NCBI GenBank assembly: GCA_017849435.1
Contig: JAFIGY010000020.1
Span: 307,425 to 371,424, forward strand
Source of the DNA: Chitinophaga niabensis
Lineage (GTDB): Bacteria > Bacteroidota > Bacteroidia > Chitinophagales > Chitinophagaceae
DNA length: 64,000 nucleotides
Direction of reading: 5' to 3'
Made by a program: the position numbers and the translations under genes. Each line of letters begins with the position of its first letter. The stretch's first letter is position 1. Shown piece by piece: positions 37,405 through 44,537 of the stretch. Below the pieces are notes generated by a model. It was not told the origin of the DNA and searched no databases. It was given only the letters and a program-made list of their open reading frames with translations.

Positions 37405-37418
37405 AAACTAATTCATCC

Positions 37419-37426
37419 TACTTTCG
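37419..37426 (+). promoter_or_regulatory. -7-like element of AraC-methyltransferase gene
   Basis: TACTTTCG differs from TAnnTTTG at one base. It lies 14 bp after the operator-like block and 26 bp before the ATG. The -33 position reads TTCT within the block, so the promoter seems activator-dependent. Confidence 0.5.
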
Positions 37427-37452
37427 TGTTGTAAGATCAAACATAAACGATC

Positions 37453-38319
37453 ATGGAAACGCAACAGGAGATCAATTATAACAGGATAGCGGCGGCGATC
37501 GATTTCTACCGGAACAATTTCAGGGAGCAGCCTTCCCTGGAAGACGCGGCGGAACATGTGCACCTGAGCCCTTTCCATTTCCAGCGGATGTTCAGGGAGT
37601 GGGCAGGCGTTACACCCAAGCAGTTCCTGCAGTACCTTAGCCTGGAACATGCCAAACATATCCTGAAAGGCGAACAGGTTACATTATCGGATGCTGCTTT
37701 TGAAACCGGGCTCTCCGGAACCGGCCGCCTGCACGACCTTTTCATTAAAGTGGAAGGAATGACGCCGGGCGAATACAAGAACGGCGGCGAACAATTGACG
37801 ATCAACTACAGCTTCGCGGAAAGTCCGTTCGGGCAGATCATTGTAGCATCTACACATAAGGGCATCTGCTATATGGCTTTTGCGGAAGATGATCACGAAG
37901 CTGCCTTCCGGGCTTTGGTACAACATTTCCCGAATGCTGCATTCCGGCAGCTGTCCGACCGGTTCCAGCAGGATGCCTTGTTCATTTTTACGCAGGACTG
38001 GAGCAGGCTTAGCGAGATCAAGCTGCATCTCAAGGGCACACCATTCCAGATCAAAGTATGGGAAACGCTGCTCAAAATACCGATGGGCGGCCTCAACACC
38101 TATGCCTCCATTGCCAGGAAGATCCGGCATCCGCAGGCATTCAGGGCGGTGGGTACCGCAGTAGGCCAAAACCCGGTAGCCTTTCTCATCCCCTGCCACC
38201 GGGTCATCAAAGCCAACGGGGAACTGGGGCATTATCATTGGGGAGATACGCGCAAATCAGCCATGATTGGCTGGGAAGCGGCTAAAATGTACCAAATAAC
38301 GGAGAAGCATGTACGATAA
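37453..38319 (+). CDS. AraC-type regulator fused to O6-alkylguanine-DNA methyltransferase (Ada without its N-domain)
   Basis: A 288-residue two-domain protein. Residues about 8-110 form an AraC-type double HTH (PSLEDAAEHVHLSPFHFQRM, then LSDAAFETGLSGTGRLHDLF). Residues about 115-285 form an O6-alkylguanine methyltransferase with acceptor Cys248 in FLIPCHRV. Compared with E. coli Ada (354 residues), the N-terminal zinc/methylphosphotriester domain is missing. A free-standing version of that domain is encoded at 40775-41017. It repairs O6-methylguanine by suicidal transfer and probably activates this cluster. It overlaps alkB by 11 bp, so the two are translated from one transcript, and has an operator-like block upstream. 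Confidence 0.92.
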   Translation: METQQEINYNRIAAAIDFYRNNFREQPSLEDAAEHVHLSPFHFQRMFREWAGVTPKQFLQYLSLEHAKHILKGEQVTLSDAAFETGLSGTGRLHDLFIKVEGMTPGEYKNGGEQLTINYSFAESPFGQIIVASTHKGICYMAFAEDDHEAAFRALVQHFPNAAFRQLSDRFQQDALFIFTQDWSRLSEIKLHLKGTPFQIKVWETLLKIPMGGLNTYASIARKIRHPQAFRAVGTAVGQNPVAFLIPCHRVIKANGELGHYHWGDTRKSAMIGWEAAKMYQITEKHVR

Positions 38320-38902
38320 TATATTGCCGGTGGACGGAGAGGCCCTCTTCTTCCCGGAGTTCTTCAGCGCAGCGGAAAGCGATCATTACCTCGAAACATT
38401 GACGGCGGATATCCAATGGAAGCAGGAACCCATCGTAATCGCAGGCCGGGAGATCATGCAGCCCAGGCTCACCGCCTGGTACGGCGACGCCGGGAAAGCA
38501 TATCGTTATTCCGGCGTCACGATGCATCCACATCCATGGACCTCACCACTCATCGCTATCAGGGAAAAGATCGAACCACTGGCGGAACAGGCTTTTACCA
38601 GCGCATTACTCAATTTATACCGGAATGGTCAGGACAGTATGGGCTTTCACAGAGATAATGAAAAAGAGCTGGGACCATTTCCCGTGATCGGTTCCGTCAG
38701 TTTTGGCGCCACCCGCACATTTCACTTTCGGCATTATCGTGATAAATCCCTCAAACGAACGATCCCGCTCACCCACGGCAGTTTCCTGCTCATGCGGGGC
38801 GCTACGCAACATCACTGGCTGCACGGCATTCCAAAAGAACCTGCTGTCACGGGAAGCCGTATCAACATCACCTTCCGCACAATTATTTTTCCGTATAGCT
38901 AG
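38309..38902 (+). CDS. alkB: AlkB-type alpha-ketoglutarate-dependent dioxygenase
   Basis: A 197-residue Fe(II)/2OG dioxygenase that oxidatively demethylates 1-methyladenine and 3-methylcytosine in DNA. Iron ligands: His114 and Asp116 in GFHRDNE, and His172 in HHWLHGIP. Arg184 and Arg190 in TGSRINITFR bind 2OG, the AlkB signature RxNxTFR. It has the ALKBH2/3-like short form. It starts 11 bp inside the preceding regulator gene, implying tight translational coupling, and its last 20 bp overlap the convergent thioredoxin gene. Confidence 0.93.
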   Translation: MYDNILPVDGEALFFPEFFSAAESDHYLETLTADIQWKQEPIVIAGREIMQPRLTAWYGDAGKAYRYSGVTMHPHPWTSPLIAIREKIEPLAEQAFTSALLNLYRNGQDSMGFHRDNEKELGPFPVIGSVSFGATRTFHFRHYRDKSLKRTIPLTHGSFLLMRGATQHHWLHGIPKEPAVTGSRINITFRTIIFPYS

Positions 38903-39383
38903 CCGGTGAAAGTGCCACCGGCGACCACTGCTTCAGCATATCCCTGATCTTCTTCTCGTCATAACTGTCCGCATCTTCCAGCAAACCGGTGTTCTGCGTA
39001 TGTAAACGGTTGCCCTTTCCATCGAGGATCACGAGTACAGGAAAACCAAAACGCTGCGGGAATCCCAGTTCTTTCAGGATATCCAGGTTCTTGTTCTCCT
39101 TGCTGTAATTCAGGTGATACACCACGTAATTCTTCTCTACATCCTGCTTTAACGCCGGATGATCTTCCACAAACTTGTACAGGCGTTTGCACCAGATGCA
39201 CCAGTTACCGCCTACCTGCACCATCAGGTGTTTGTTCTCTTTGGCGGCCCGTTGCAGTGCAGCCGTCATATCGGCTTTGGCATTGGCAGAGGGATTATAG
39301 ATATGTTCCAGGTCAGGCGCCTGCTGTGCCTTTGTACTGATGGTTCCTGCCATCACCAGCAGGAAAATAAAAAGTTGCTTCAT
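38883..39383 (-). CDS. Secreted thioredoxin-like protein (DUF255/thioredoxin_7 type)
   Basis: A 166-residue protein with a signal peptide (KQLFIFLLVMAGTISTKA-QQ) and the motif GGNWCIWCKRLYKF, redox pair Cys62-Cys65. The cis-Pro region is FGFPVLVILDGKGNRLHTQN. An upstream in-frame ATG (39413) would put ten extra residues before the signal peptide and is not preferred. It is on the opposite strand inside the alkylation-repair cluster, convergent with alkB and divergent from the second methyltransferase gene. It is probably periplasmic and probably unrelated to repair. Confidence 0.87.
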   Translation of the reverse strand: MKQLFIFLLVMAGTISTKAQQAPDLEHIYNPSANAKADMTAALQRAAKENKHLMVQVGGNWCIWCKRLYKFVEDHPALKQDVEKNYVVYHLNYSKENKNLDILKELGFPQRFGFPVLVILDGKGNRLHTQNTGLLEDADSYDEKKIRDMLKQWSPVALSPASYTEK

Positions 39384-39442
39384 GGTCGGTTCAGGTTTGA
39401 TTTGATAAAACAATTTACAACTATTTTCTTTCCATCAGGATA

Positions 39443-39463
39443 GCAAGAAGCGGGTTTTCCGGC
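39443..39463 (+). promoter_or_regulatory. Candidate Ada-type operator, copy 2
   Basis: The block starts GCAAGAA, then G, CGGGTT, T, TCCGGC: 19 of 21 bases match the copy at 37384-37404. It ends 14 bp before the -7 element TAACTTTG, the same spacing as copy 1, and its TTTT at 39455-39458 takes the -33 position. It sits in the 122-bp divergent gap, so it might also affect the thioredoxin gene. Confidence 0.7.
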
Positions 39464-39477
39464 GGATTGCATCGTGA

Positions 39478-39485
39478 TAACTTTG
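39478..39485 (+). promoter_or_regulatory. -7 element of second methyltransferase gene
   Basis: TAACTTTG is an exact TAnnTTTG, 20 bp upstream of the ATG at 39506. A transcript from here would begin about 39490, after the alternative TTG start at 39467, which is why the ATG was chosen. Confidence 0.7.
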
Positions 39486-39505
39486 TATCATTAAAACAGG
39501 ATCAT

Positions 39506-40063
39506 ATGCACACACACATTCAACTCGAAGAAATGACCGAAGCGGAATACCGCAATGGCGGAGCGCAGCTGGAGATCAGCTATGGTTTTGCCGAAAGTAT
39601 TTTCGGTCCGCTCATCGTAGCTGCCACCGCAAAGGGTGTATGCCACCTTGCATTCTATGATGGCACGCAGGAAGCAGCCCTGCAGACATTACAACAACGT
39701 TTTCCGAATGCCCGGTATCAGGCCCTGCTGGGCAGGATGCAGCAGCATGCCATCTTCCTGTTCACACAGGATTGGGAGCAGCCTGAACCGGTAACGCTAC
39801 ATGTAAAAGGCACGCCTTTTCAGCTGAAGGTCTGGGAAGCGCTGCTGCGTATCCCGAAAGGCCAGCTCTCCACTTACGGCACCATTGCCGGCATCCTGCA
39901 GCAACCCAACGCCTCCAGGGCCGTAGGTACGGCCATCGGCGACAATCCCGTGGCCTTCCTCATCCCCTGTCACCGTGTGATACGCGCCAGCGGCGAATTA
40001 GGAGGATATCACTGGGGACTTCACCGCAAAAAAGCCATGATTGCCTGGGAACTGGCACATTAA
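39506..40063 (+). CDS. ogt: Methylated-DNA-[protein]-cysteine S-methyltransferase
   Basis: A 185-residue O6-alkylguanine methyltransferase with acceptor Cys155 in FLIPCHRV and DNA-binding region ASRAVGTAIGDNP. It transfers alkyl groups from O6-methylguanine to itself. Its first 30 residues (EEMTEAEYRNGG, then ISYGFAES) align with the end of the AraC domain and the linker of the 37453-38319 fusion (EGMTPGEYKNGG, INYSFAES). It therefore looks like a shortened duplicate of that gene, keeping the promoter block. The start is set by the promoter at 39478. The next gene starts 13 bp downstream. Confidence 0.92.
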   Translation: MHTHIQLEEMTEAEYRNGGAQLEISYGFAESIFGPLIVAATAKGVCHLAFYDGTQEAALQTLQQRFPNARYQALLGRMQQHAIFLFTQDWEQPEPVTLHVKGTPFQLKVWEALLRIPKGQLSTYGTIAGILQQPNASRAVGTAIGDNPVAFLIPCHRVIRASGELGGYHWGLHRKKAMIAWELAH

Positions 40064-40076
40064 AACAGATGGTATC

Positions 40077-40778
40077 ATGAAAAGATTACAGGAAACAAAT
40101 TGGAACCGGGTAGCGGAAGATATGCACCGCCAGGGATACACCCTCATTCCGGATGTATTGCAGCCGCAGGAATGCGCATCACTGATCGCGGCCTATGATG
40201 CAGATCAGACCTACCGCAAAACGATCAGCATGGAGCGATACCGCTTCGGGCAGGGAACATATAAATACTTCGTGTACCCGTTGCCGGTATTGATCAACAC
40301 CATCCGGGAAACCGTATATCCTTACCTCGCACCCATCGCGAATCAATGGATGGAAGCATTGAACAACAATACCCGGTTCCCCGCCACACATGCGGAGCTC
40401 AAAGCCCTCTGCCAATCACATCATCAAATCCACCCTACCGTCCTCATCCTGAAATACGGCGCGGGTGGGTTCAATACTCTTCACCAGGATCTCTACGGAG
40501 ATATCTACTTTCCCATGCAGCTGGTGCTCTTCCTCAATGAACCGGGTGAAGATTATACCGGCGGAGAATTCGTGCTCACGGAACAGATACCCCGTGCCCA
40601 GTCCAAAGCCAACGTGCTGCAACCCCGGCGCGGAGATATGCTGCTGTTCACAACCAGCTTCCGCCCGGTGAAAGGCAGCCGGGGATATTACCGCGTGAAC
40701 ATGAAACATGGTGTAAGTCCCGTACACAGCGGGCAACGGCATACACTCGGCATTATCTTTCACGATGCATTATCATGA
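40077..40778 (+). CDS. 2OG-Fe(II) oxygenase (COG3826-like) in alkylation-repair cluster
   Basis: A 233-residue double-stranded beta-helix oxygenase. Candidate iron ligands are His136 and Asp138 in TLHQDLYGD, with His211 (NMKHGVSP) as third ligand and Arg221 (GQRHTLGIIFH) for 2OG. The family resembles COG3826, uncharacterised 2OG oxygenases seen next to ada and alkB genes; it is distinct from AlkB. The start at ATG 40077 leaves 13 bp after the methyltransferase stop, and the stop overlaps the next gene by ATGA. Placement suggests a role in reversing alkylation or a related oxidative repair, but this is inference. Confidence 0.8.
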   Translation: MKRLQETNWNRVAEDMHRQGYTLIPDVLQPQECASLIAAYDADQTYRKTISMERYRFGQGTYKYFVYPLPVLINTIRETVYPYLAPIANQWMEALNNNTRFPATHAELKALCQSHHQIHPTVLILKYGAGGFNTLHQDLYGDIYFPMQLVLFLNEPGEDYTGGEFVLTEQIPRAQSKANVLQPRRGDMLLFTTSFRPVKGSRGYYRVNMKHGVSPVHSGQRHTLGIIFHDALS

Positions 40779-41017
40779 TCCCGCATATCACAGTGAAGAC
40801 AAAAGATCTCCATGCGCTGATCAGGGCGGGCAGTATCCGCGTCGGCGGTAACCGCCGGCTGAAGATCTACGGCACTTTGCATTGCACTTCCGGTAAACGT
40901 ATGAAGCCGGAGAACCGGGTATTCTTCGAATCGGAAGAGGAGGCGGTGGGGCTGGGATACAGGCCCTGCGGACATTGCATGCGGGAGCAGTATAAAGTCT
41001 GGCGAAGCAGGAACTGA
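40775..41017 (+). CDS. Free-standing Ada-type zinc-binding domain protein
   Basis: An 80-residue protein made only of an Ada metal-binding domain. KIYGTLHCTSGKRM, then NRVFFESEEEA and GYRPCGHCM align with the Ada N-domain. Cys37, Cys65 and Cys68 correspond to E. coli Ada Cys42, Cys69 and Cys72. The position of Cys38, the methylphosphotriester acceptor, is Gly33, so zinc would need another ligand (His36 is next to Cys37) and methyl transfer in the Ada manner looks impossible. It overlaps the oxygenase gene by 4 bp and ends the second operon of the cluster. It may act as a DNA-binding helper of the AraC-methyltransferase, or have a different role. Confidence 0.85.
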   Translation: MIPHITVKTKDLHALIRAGSIRVGGNRRLKIYGTLHCTSGKRMKPENRVFFESEEEAVGLGYRPCGHCMREQYKVWRSRN

Positions 41018-41068
41018 TAAAAAGAAGGTTCCTGTTACGCAGACTAATACCGTTGACGCCGCTTACGT

Positions 41069-41275
41069 TTACGCCTTATCCACTCTGAACGCTACTTTGC
41101 AAATAGCGCCGTAAGTAGTGATCTTTCCGTCTTTCACATGCACCTTGAAGTCTTTCACATAAACGGAATCGATGTTGTGGATAGTGGCAGATACTTCTGT
41201 CACTGCGTTACGTACGGCTTCTTCAAAGCCTTTTTCGGAGGAGGCGATCACTTCGATCACTTTAACAATGGCCAT
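41069..41275 (-). CDS. Dodecin
   Basis: A 68-residue protein with the dodecin pattern: strand KVIEVIASSEKGFEEAVRNA, then the strands SVYVKDFKVHVKDGKI and YGAICKVAFRVD. Twelve copies form a hollow sphere that stores riboflavin or FMN and protects against light-driven damage. Its length is typical. It is the last of several minus-strand genes (SnoaL and DUF4199 upstream), 65 bp after the SnoaL gene start. Confidence 0.93.
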   Translation of the reverse strand: MAIVKVIEVIASSEKGFEEAVRNAVTEVSATIHNIDSVYVKDFKVHVKDGKITTYGAICKVAFRVDKA

Positions 41276-41340
41276 AATGTATATTTTTTTGGTGTACGTT
41301 TATCAGCCTCCACCGGATGATAGTGGAGGCTGGAGTAAGG

Positions 41341-41700
41341 TTACATCAGAAATTGCTCGGATATGATCTTTCCATCTTTTACCTGGTACACGCACAGCTC
41401 GTCAAACTTGCCGCGGTCCCTCCCCTTCATGGTCACATCCATGGTCATCGCTATGGAGAACGCATTACCGGCCACCATGGGGTCGGAAACGGTGATCCCG
41501 TGCATATGCTGCACCATGGACCCGAATTTTTCCCCTTTCTTCAGGATCGCTTTCAAACCATGCGTTTCCTTTTCAAAATCCGGAGTCGCATGCGCTTCAA
41601 TGCTCACTGCATTGTCTGCATACAATTCTTTTTGTGCTGCTTCAAACTTGCCTTCCCGGCACAATTTTACCAGTTGAGAAGCAATCTTTTGCACTGTCAT
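41341..41700 (-). CDS. SnoaL-like (NTF2 superfamily) protein
   Basis: A 119-residue single NTF2-like fold: an N-terminal helix KIASQLVKLCREGKFEAAQ, YADNAVSIE, and a terminal strand YQVKDGKIISEQFLM. No catalytic residues can be assigned. Related proteins are isomerases, hydrolases or ligand-binding domains. It lies 65 bp upstream of dodecin and 28 bp downstream of the DUF4199 gene on the same strand. Confidence 0.85.
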   Translation of the reverse strand: MTVQKIASQLVKLCREGKFEAAQKELYADNAVSIEAHATPDFEKETHGLKAILKKGEKFGSMVQHMHGITVSDPMVAGNAFSIAMTMDVTMKGRDRGKFDELCVYQVKDGKIISEQFLM

Positions 41701-41728
41701 AATTGTGAGGATTTAAGGTGAAAAAATA

Positions 41729-42256
41729 TCACCCGGCCGCCATTGCCCTCTTTCGGCGAAGGATCATCGTGGAAATAACTGTAATGATCATGCCGATCAT
41801 GAAGACGGTCAGGAACATTACAACAAACTGCATAAGGGGATTGTTGAACATTTCTTTCTCGGCGTTCACTTTTTCCAGCGCAGCGGCCAGTTTCTCCGGC
41901 GGCGTCTGCTGTTTGATCTTTTCAATGTAATGCTGGAAATACCGTTCGTTATGGCCGGGATCTAATACGGCCATATACAACCAGCTGAACAGGCCGAATG
42001 CGAAGGAAGGGAATAAGGTGATGAGGGTGCCGATGGCCATGCCCTTTCCAAACGTTAACACGCCATTGTTATACCGGTCCCGCCATTGACGAATGGCGAA
42101 ATACACGAACAGCAATGACGTCACTATACTCACATACCCGATCACTTCCTGCCGCTCGATGTTATTGGAATCCCCAAACAGGAAAAAAGTGATTAACAAC
42201 AATGCTACAATAACGATGAGCCCGTAACAGCCATATCGTAAAACGATCTTTTGCAT
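41729..42256 (-). CDS. DUF4199 membrane protein
   Basis: From the preferred ATG at 42256 (MQKIVLRYG) it has 175 residues; an upstream ATG (42283) adds nine hydrophilic residues. Four transmembrane segments are visible: GLIVIVALLLITFFLF, VIGYVSIVTSLLFVYFAI, TLITLFPSFAFGLFSWLYMA, and near the C-terminus FVVMFLTVFMIGMIITVIST. A charged helical loop precedes the last. DUF4199 proteins are Bacteroidota-typical inner-membrane proteins without known function. It sits 113 bp from a membrane-anchored LuxR-type regulator on the same strand. Confidence 0.85.
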   Translation of the reverse strand: MQKIVLRYGCYGLIVIVALLLITFFLFGDSNNIERQEVIGYVSIVTSLLFVYFAIRQWRDRYNNGVLTFGKGMAIGTLITLFPSFAFGLFSWLYMAVLDPGHNERYFQHYIEKIKQQTPPEKLAAALEKVNAEKEMFNNPLMQFVVMFLTVFMIGMIITVISTMILRRKRAMAAG

Positions 42257-42369
42257 AAAACTGTGATTTTTGGTCCGGTACAAAAGACGATATTAAAGCG
42301 ATGGGATGTATGGTACGAAAGTACCGTTCTTGTTTCAGGGGACGAAATTATCCGAAAGTATCCTGTTAT

Positions 42370-42801
42370 TCAGGCAATGATCCGGAGCTCGCGGGCCTTT
42401 TTGATGGCTTCTGTTCTTCTTTCCACATCCAGTTTAAGGAAGAGGCCGGATACATGTTTTTTGACCGTGCTTTCGGTCACAAAAAGCCGTTCGGCGATCT
42501 GCTGGTTGCTGTAACCTTCGTTAATGAGCCCGAGTATCTCGTATTCTCTCTTGCTCAGGCCCAGCTTCAGCAACTGTTTTTCGTTGATCTCCGTGGTGGC
42601 CGGCACTTCTGCCTTTATTTCCACTTCCTGCCGGAACATCCCGCGGCTGAGCAGGATGCCGATCACGAGAAAGAGCACACTGAATCCGGCTATCCATATC
42701 TCCATACGGATGTTCCCCTGCCAAAAGGAGAATTTGGCCAGCTGGAACAATACGGCCAGACAGGCGATCAGAATGCCGAAGCTGATAATGATTTGCTTCA
42801 T
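42370..42801 (-). CDS. Membrane-anchored LuxR-type HTH regulator
   Basis: A 143-residue protein. Two hydrophobic segments (about residues 4-22 and 32-51: IIISFGILIACLAVLFQLA and IWIAGFSVLFLVIGILL) precede a LuxR/GerE HTH (about 78-140) with LSKREYEILGLINEGYSN, then IAERLFVTESTVKKHVSGLF. It lacks a receiver domain, so it is not a classic response regulator. It may be held in the membrane and regulate from there or after release. Start chosen at the second ATG (KQIIIS); a longer form adds four residues. It is upstream of DUF4199, SnoaL and dodecin, so it may control them. Confidence 0.85.
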   Translation of the reverse strand: MKQIIISFGILIACLAVLFQLAKFSFWQGNIRMEIWIAGFSVLFLVIGILLSRGMFRQEVEIKAEVPATTEINEKQLLKLGLSKREYEILGLINEGYSNQQIAERLFVTESTVKKHVSGLFLKLDVERRTEAIKKARELRIIA

Positions 42802-42892
42802 CCGGATATGCAATTCAATAATACCAAGTTAACGATTTTACGTCCGTAATTTGCGGGACTTTTCCGAAATTAGCAGTAAACATGTAGGGAAA

Positions 42893-43669
42893 ATGTTCAG
42901 GGTTACTACTTTCAGGCCCGGCACTACCCTGCAGGCCTGTACAGCTTCCTACCGTATCGTGGAAGCGGACTTCCCGCCCGGAAGTTTCCGCGAAGCGATC
43001 CTTCTTCCGCATGTCATCCATTACCTCGTTTTCCATCTCGGCGCACCGGATACATTGTACGATATACATCTTCAACAGTTCACAGGCAGAGAAATATTGC
43101 TGGGCGCCAGTAAACATTATCAGCAGCTGCGTTGCTTCCCCGGCATGAAATTGCTGGTGGTGACGCTGGAACCGGACGGCTGGTATAAACTCTTCCACCG
43201 CCCGCTCCCTTCTGCCGGACTGCAAAACCTCGCCCCCTTCACCGAAGGTCTCTCCCGTCAACTCCAGACCTGCACCGGCACTCCGCAACTGGTTCGCCTG
43301 TTAGACGCGTTCCTGCAATATTGCGCGGACAATCATAAAACACCGGTCCGGGATATCTCTCCGGCTATCCGGCTCATTCATGATACCAACGGGAACATCT
43401 CCCTGCCCGAACTGCAGGCCCAAACCTTTACCACTAAAAGAACACTGGAAAGGCATTTTATGGAGCAGACCGGCCTGTTTCCTAAAATGTTCGCCCGCAT
43501 TGTGCGGTTCAGACATGCGCTGGAATTCATGCACCGGCATCAGGTCTGCGACCCGGCACAGCTGGCCGTTCAGTTCGGGTATTACGACCGGAAACATTTC
43601 CTCCGGGAATGCCGCGCGCTCACAGGCCAGCTGCCGGCCACCCTGCCCGAGCAGCTTTTCGGGCAATGA
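42893..43669 (+). CDS. AraC-family transcriptional regulator
   Basis: A 258-residue regulator from ATG 42893; the longer frame begins with TTG inside the promoter. The N-terminal half (about 1-120) is a DUF6597-like sensor with ILLPHVIHYLVFHLG. The C-terminal AraC HTH (about 150-255) reads ISLPELQAQTFTTKRTLERH, then AQLAVQFGYYDRKHFLREC. The ligand is unknown. It is divergent from the LuxR-type gene and 175 bp upstream of the DsrE-like/cytochrome operon, which it could control. Confidence 0.9.
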   Translation: MFRVTTFRPGTTLQACTASYRIVEADFPPGSFREAILLPHVIHYLVFHLGAPDTLYDIHLQQFTGREILLGASKHYQQLRCFPGMKLLVVTLEPDGWYKLFHRPLPSAGLQNLAPFTEGLSRQLQTCTGTPQLVRLLDAFLQYCADNHKTPVRDISPAIRLIHDTNGNISLPELQAQTFTTKRTLERHFMEQTGLFPKMFARIVRFRHALEFMHRHQVCDPAQLAVQFGYYDRKHFLRECRALTGQLPATLPEQLFGQ

Positions 43670-43844
43670 GATTGTCACTTTTTTCCGGCTTTCAATCACT
43701 GTCTGCCCTACATTTGCCTGTAAAGTTTTCGAGTCGACCTATTCCTTCAGGTATAACCCCGAACCCCCTCGTATATACCATCGAAAAACCACATTGGGTA
43801 ACAGTTGTGGAGTGATCTCTATTTTTAAAATAAACGTTGCATGT

Positions 43845-44537
43845 ATGTCAAATTCAACCAACCCACGCCGTGATTTCCTGGGTCAGCTGGCCACCGGTGC
43901 CGCCGCACTGGGCCTAGCCACGCTGGCATCACCTTTACAGCTGCAGGCTGATTTTCAGCCCGCGCTTCCTGCCGGGATAGAAGGCGCCGAAGCCTGGTTC
44001 AACAAGATCAGGGGCAAACACCGGATGGTGGTAGATGTTCCCCGTCCACATGAGATCTTTCCTTTCGCCTGGCCCCGAGTGTTCCTGTTGACCAATGAAG
44101 CGACGGGCACGCCTGCAAAAGACTGCTCTATCGTAGTGGTGTTACGGCACGAAGCGATTCCTTACGCCATGGAAGACAAACTATGGGAAAAGTACAAGTT
44201 CGGAGAAGTGTTTAAAGCCGATGATCCGAAAACGAAAGCGCCCTCCCTCCGTAATCCTTTCTGGAAGCCAAAGATGGGCGACTTCCAGGTGCCGGGTATC
44301 GGGAATGTGGATATCGGTATTGATCAGTTACAGGAAAGCGGTGTGATGTTCTGTGTATGCAATATGGCGCTCACCGTTTACAGCGCGGCAGTGGCAGGCG
44401 GTATGAGTATGGATCCTGCAGCCCTGAAAGCGGAATGGACAGCCGGCATTCTGCCGGGCATCCAGGTGGTACCTTCCGGCGTATGGGCTATCGGGCGCGC
44501 GCAGGAACGCAATTGTGCCTACTGTTTTGCAGGATGA
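43845..44537 (+). CDS. Tat-exported DsrE-like protein
   Basis: A 230-residue protein with a twin-arginine signal (NPRRDFLGQLATGAAALGLA, cleavage near LQLQA). The mature part is a DsrE-like Rossmann-type fold with VVVLRHEAIPYAM and QESGVMFCVCNMALTVYSAA, typical of the DsrE sulfur-relay Cys region. A C-terminal CAYC pair (Cys224, Cys227) is present. DsrE-like proteins carry persulfide or bind thiols. It overlaps the cytochrome gene by ATGA, and a third gene encodes another periplasmic DsrE, so the three likely act together in extracytoplasmic sulfur compound oxidation. An in-frame ATG far upstream (43380) would run through the AraC gene and is rejected. Confidence 0.8.
   Translation: MSNSTNPRRDFLGQLATGAAALGLATLASPLQLQADFQPALPAGIEGAEAWFNKIRGKHRMVVDVPRPHEIFPFAWPRVFLLTNEATGTPAKDCSIVVVLRHEAIPYAMEDKLWEKYKFGEVFKADDPKTKAPSLRNPFWKPKMGDFQVPGIGNVDIGIDQLQESGVMFCVCNMALTVYSAAVAGGMSMDPAALKAEWTAGILPGIQVVPSGVWAIGRAQERNCAYCFAG

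Noticed and set aside
39467-39505. Upstream TTG start of the second methyltransferase
   Set aside because: The TTG lies upstream of the -7 element TAACTTTG (39478-39485), so it would not be in the transcript.
43380-43844. Upstream ATG extension of the Tat-exported DsrE-like gene
   Set aside because: It would run through the AraC gene in another frame and would bury the twin-arginine signal in the middle of the protein.
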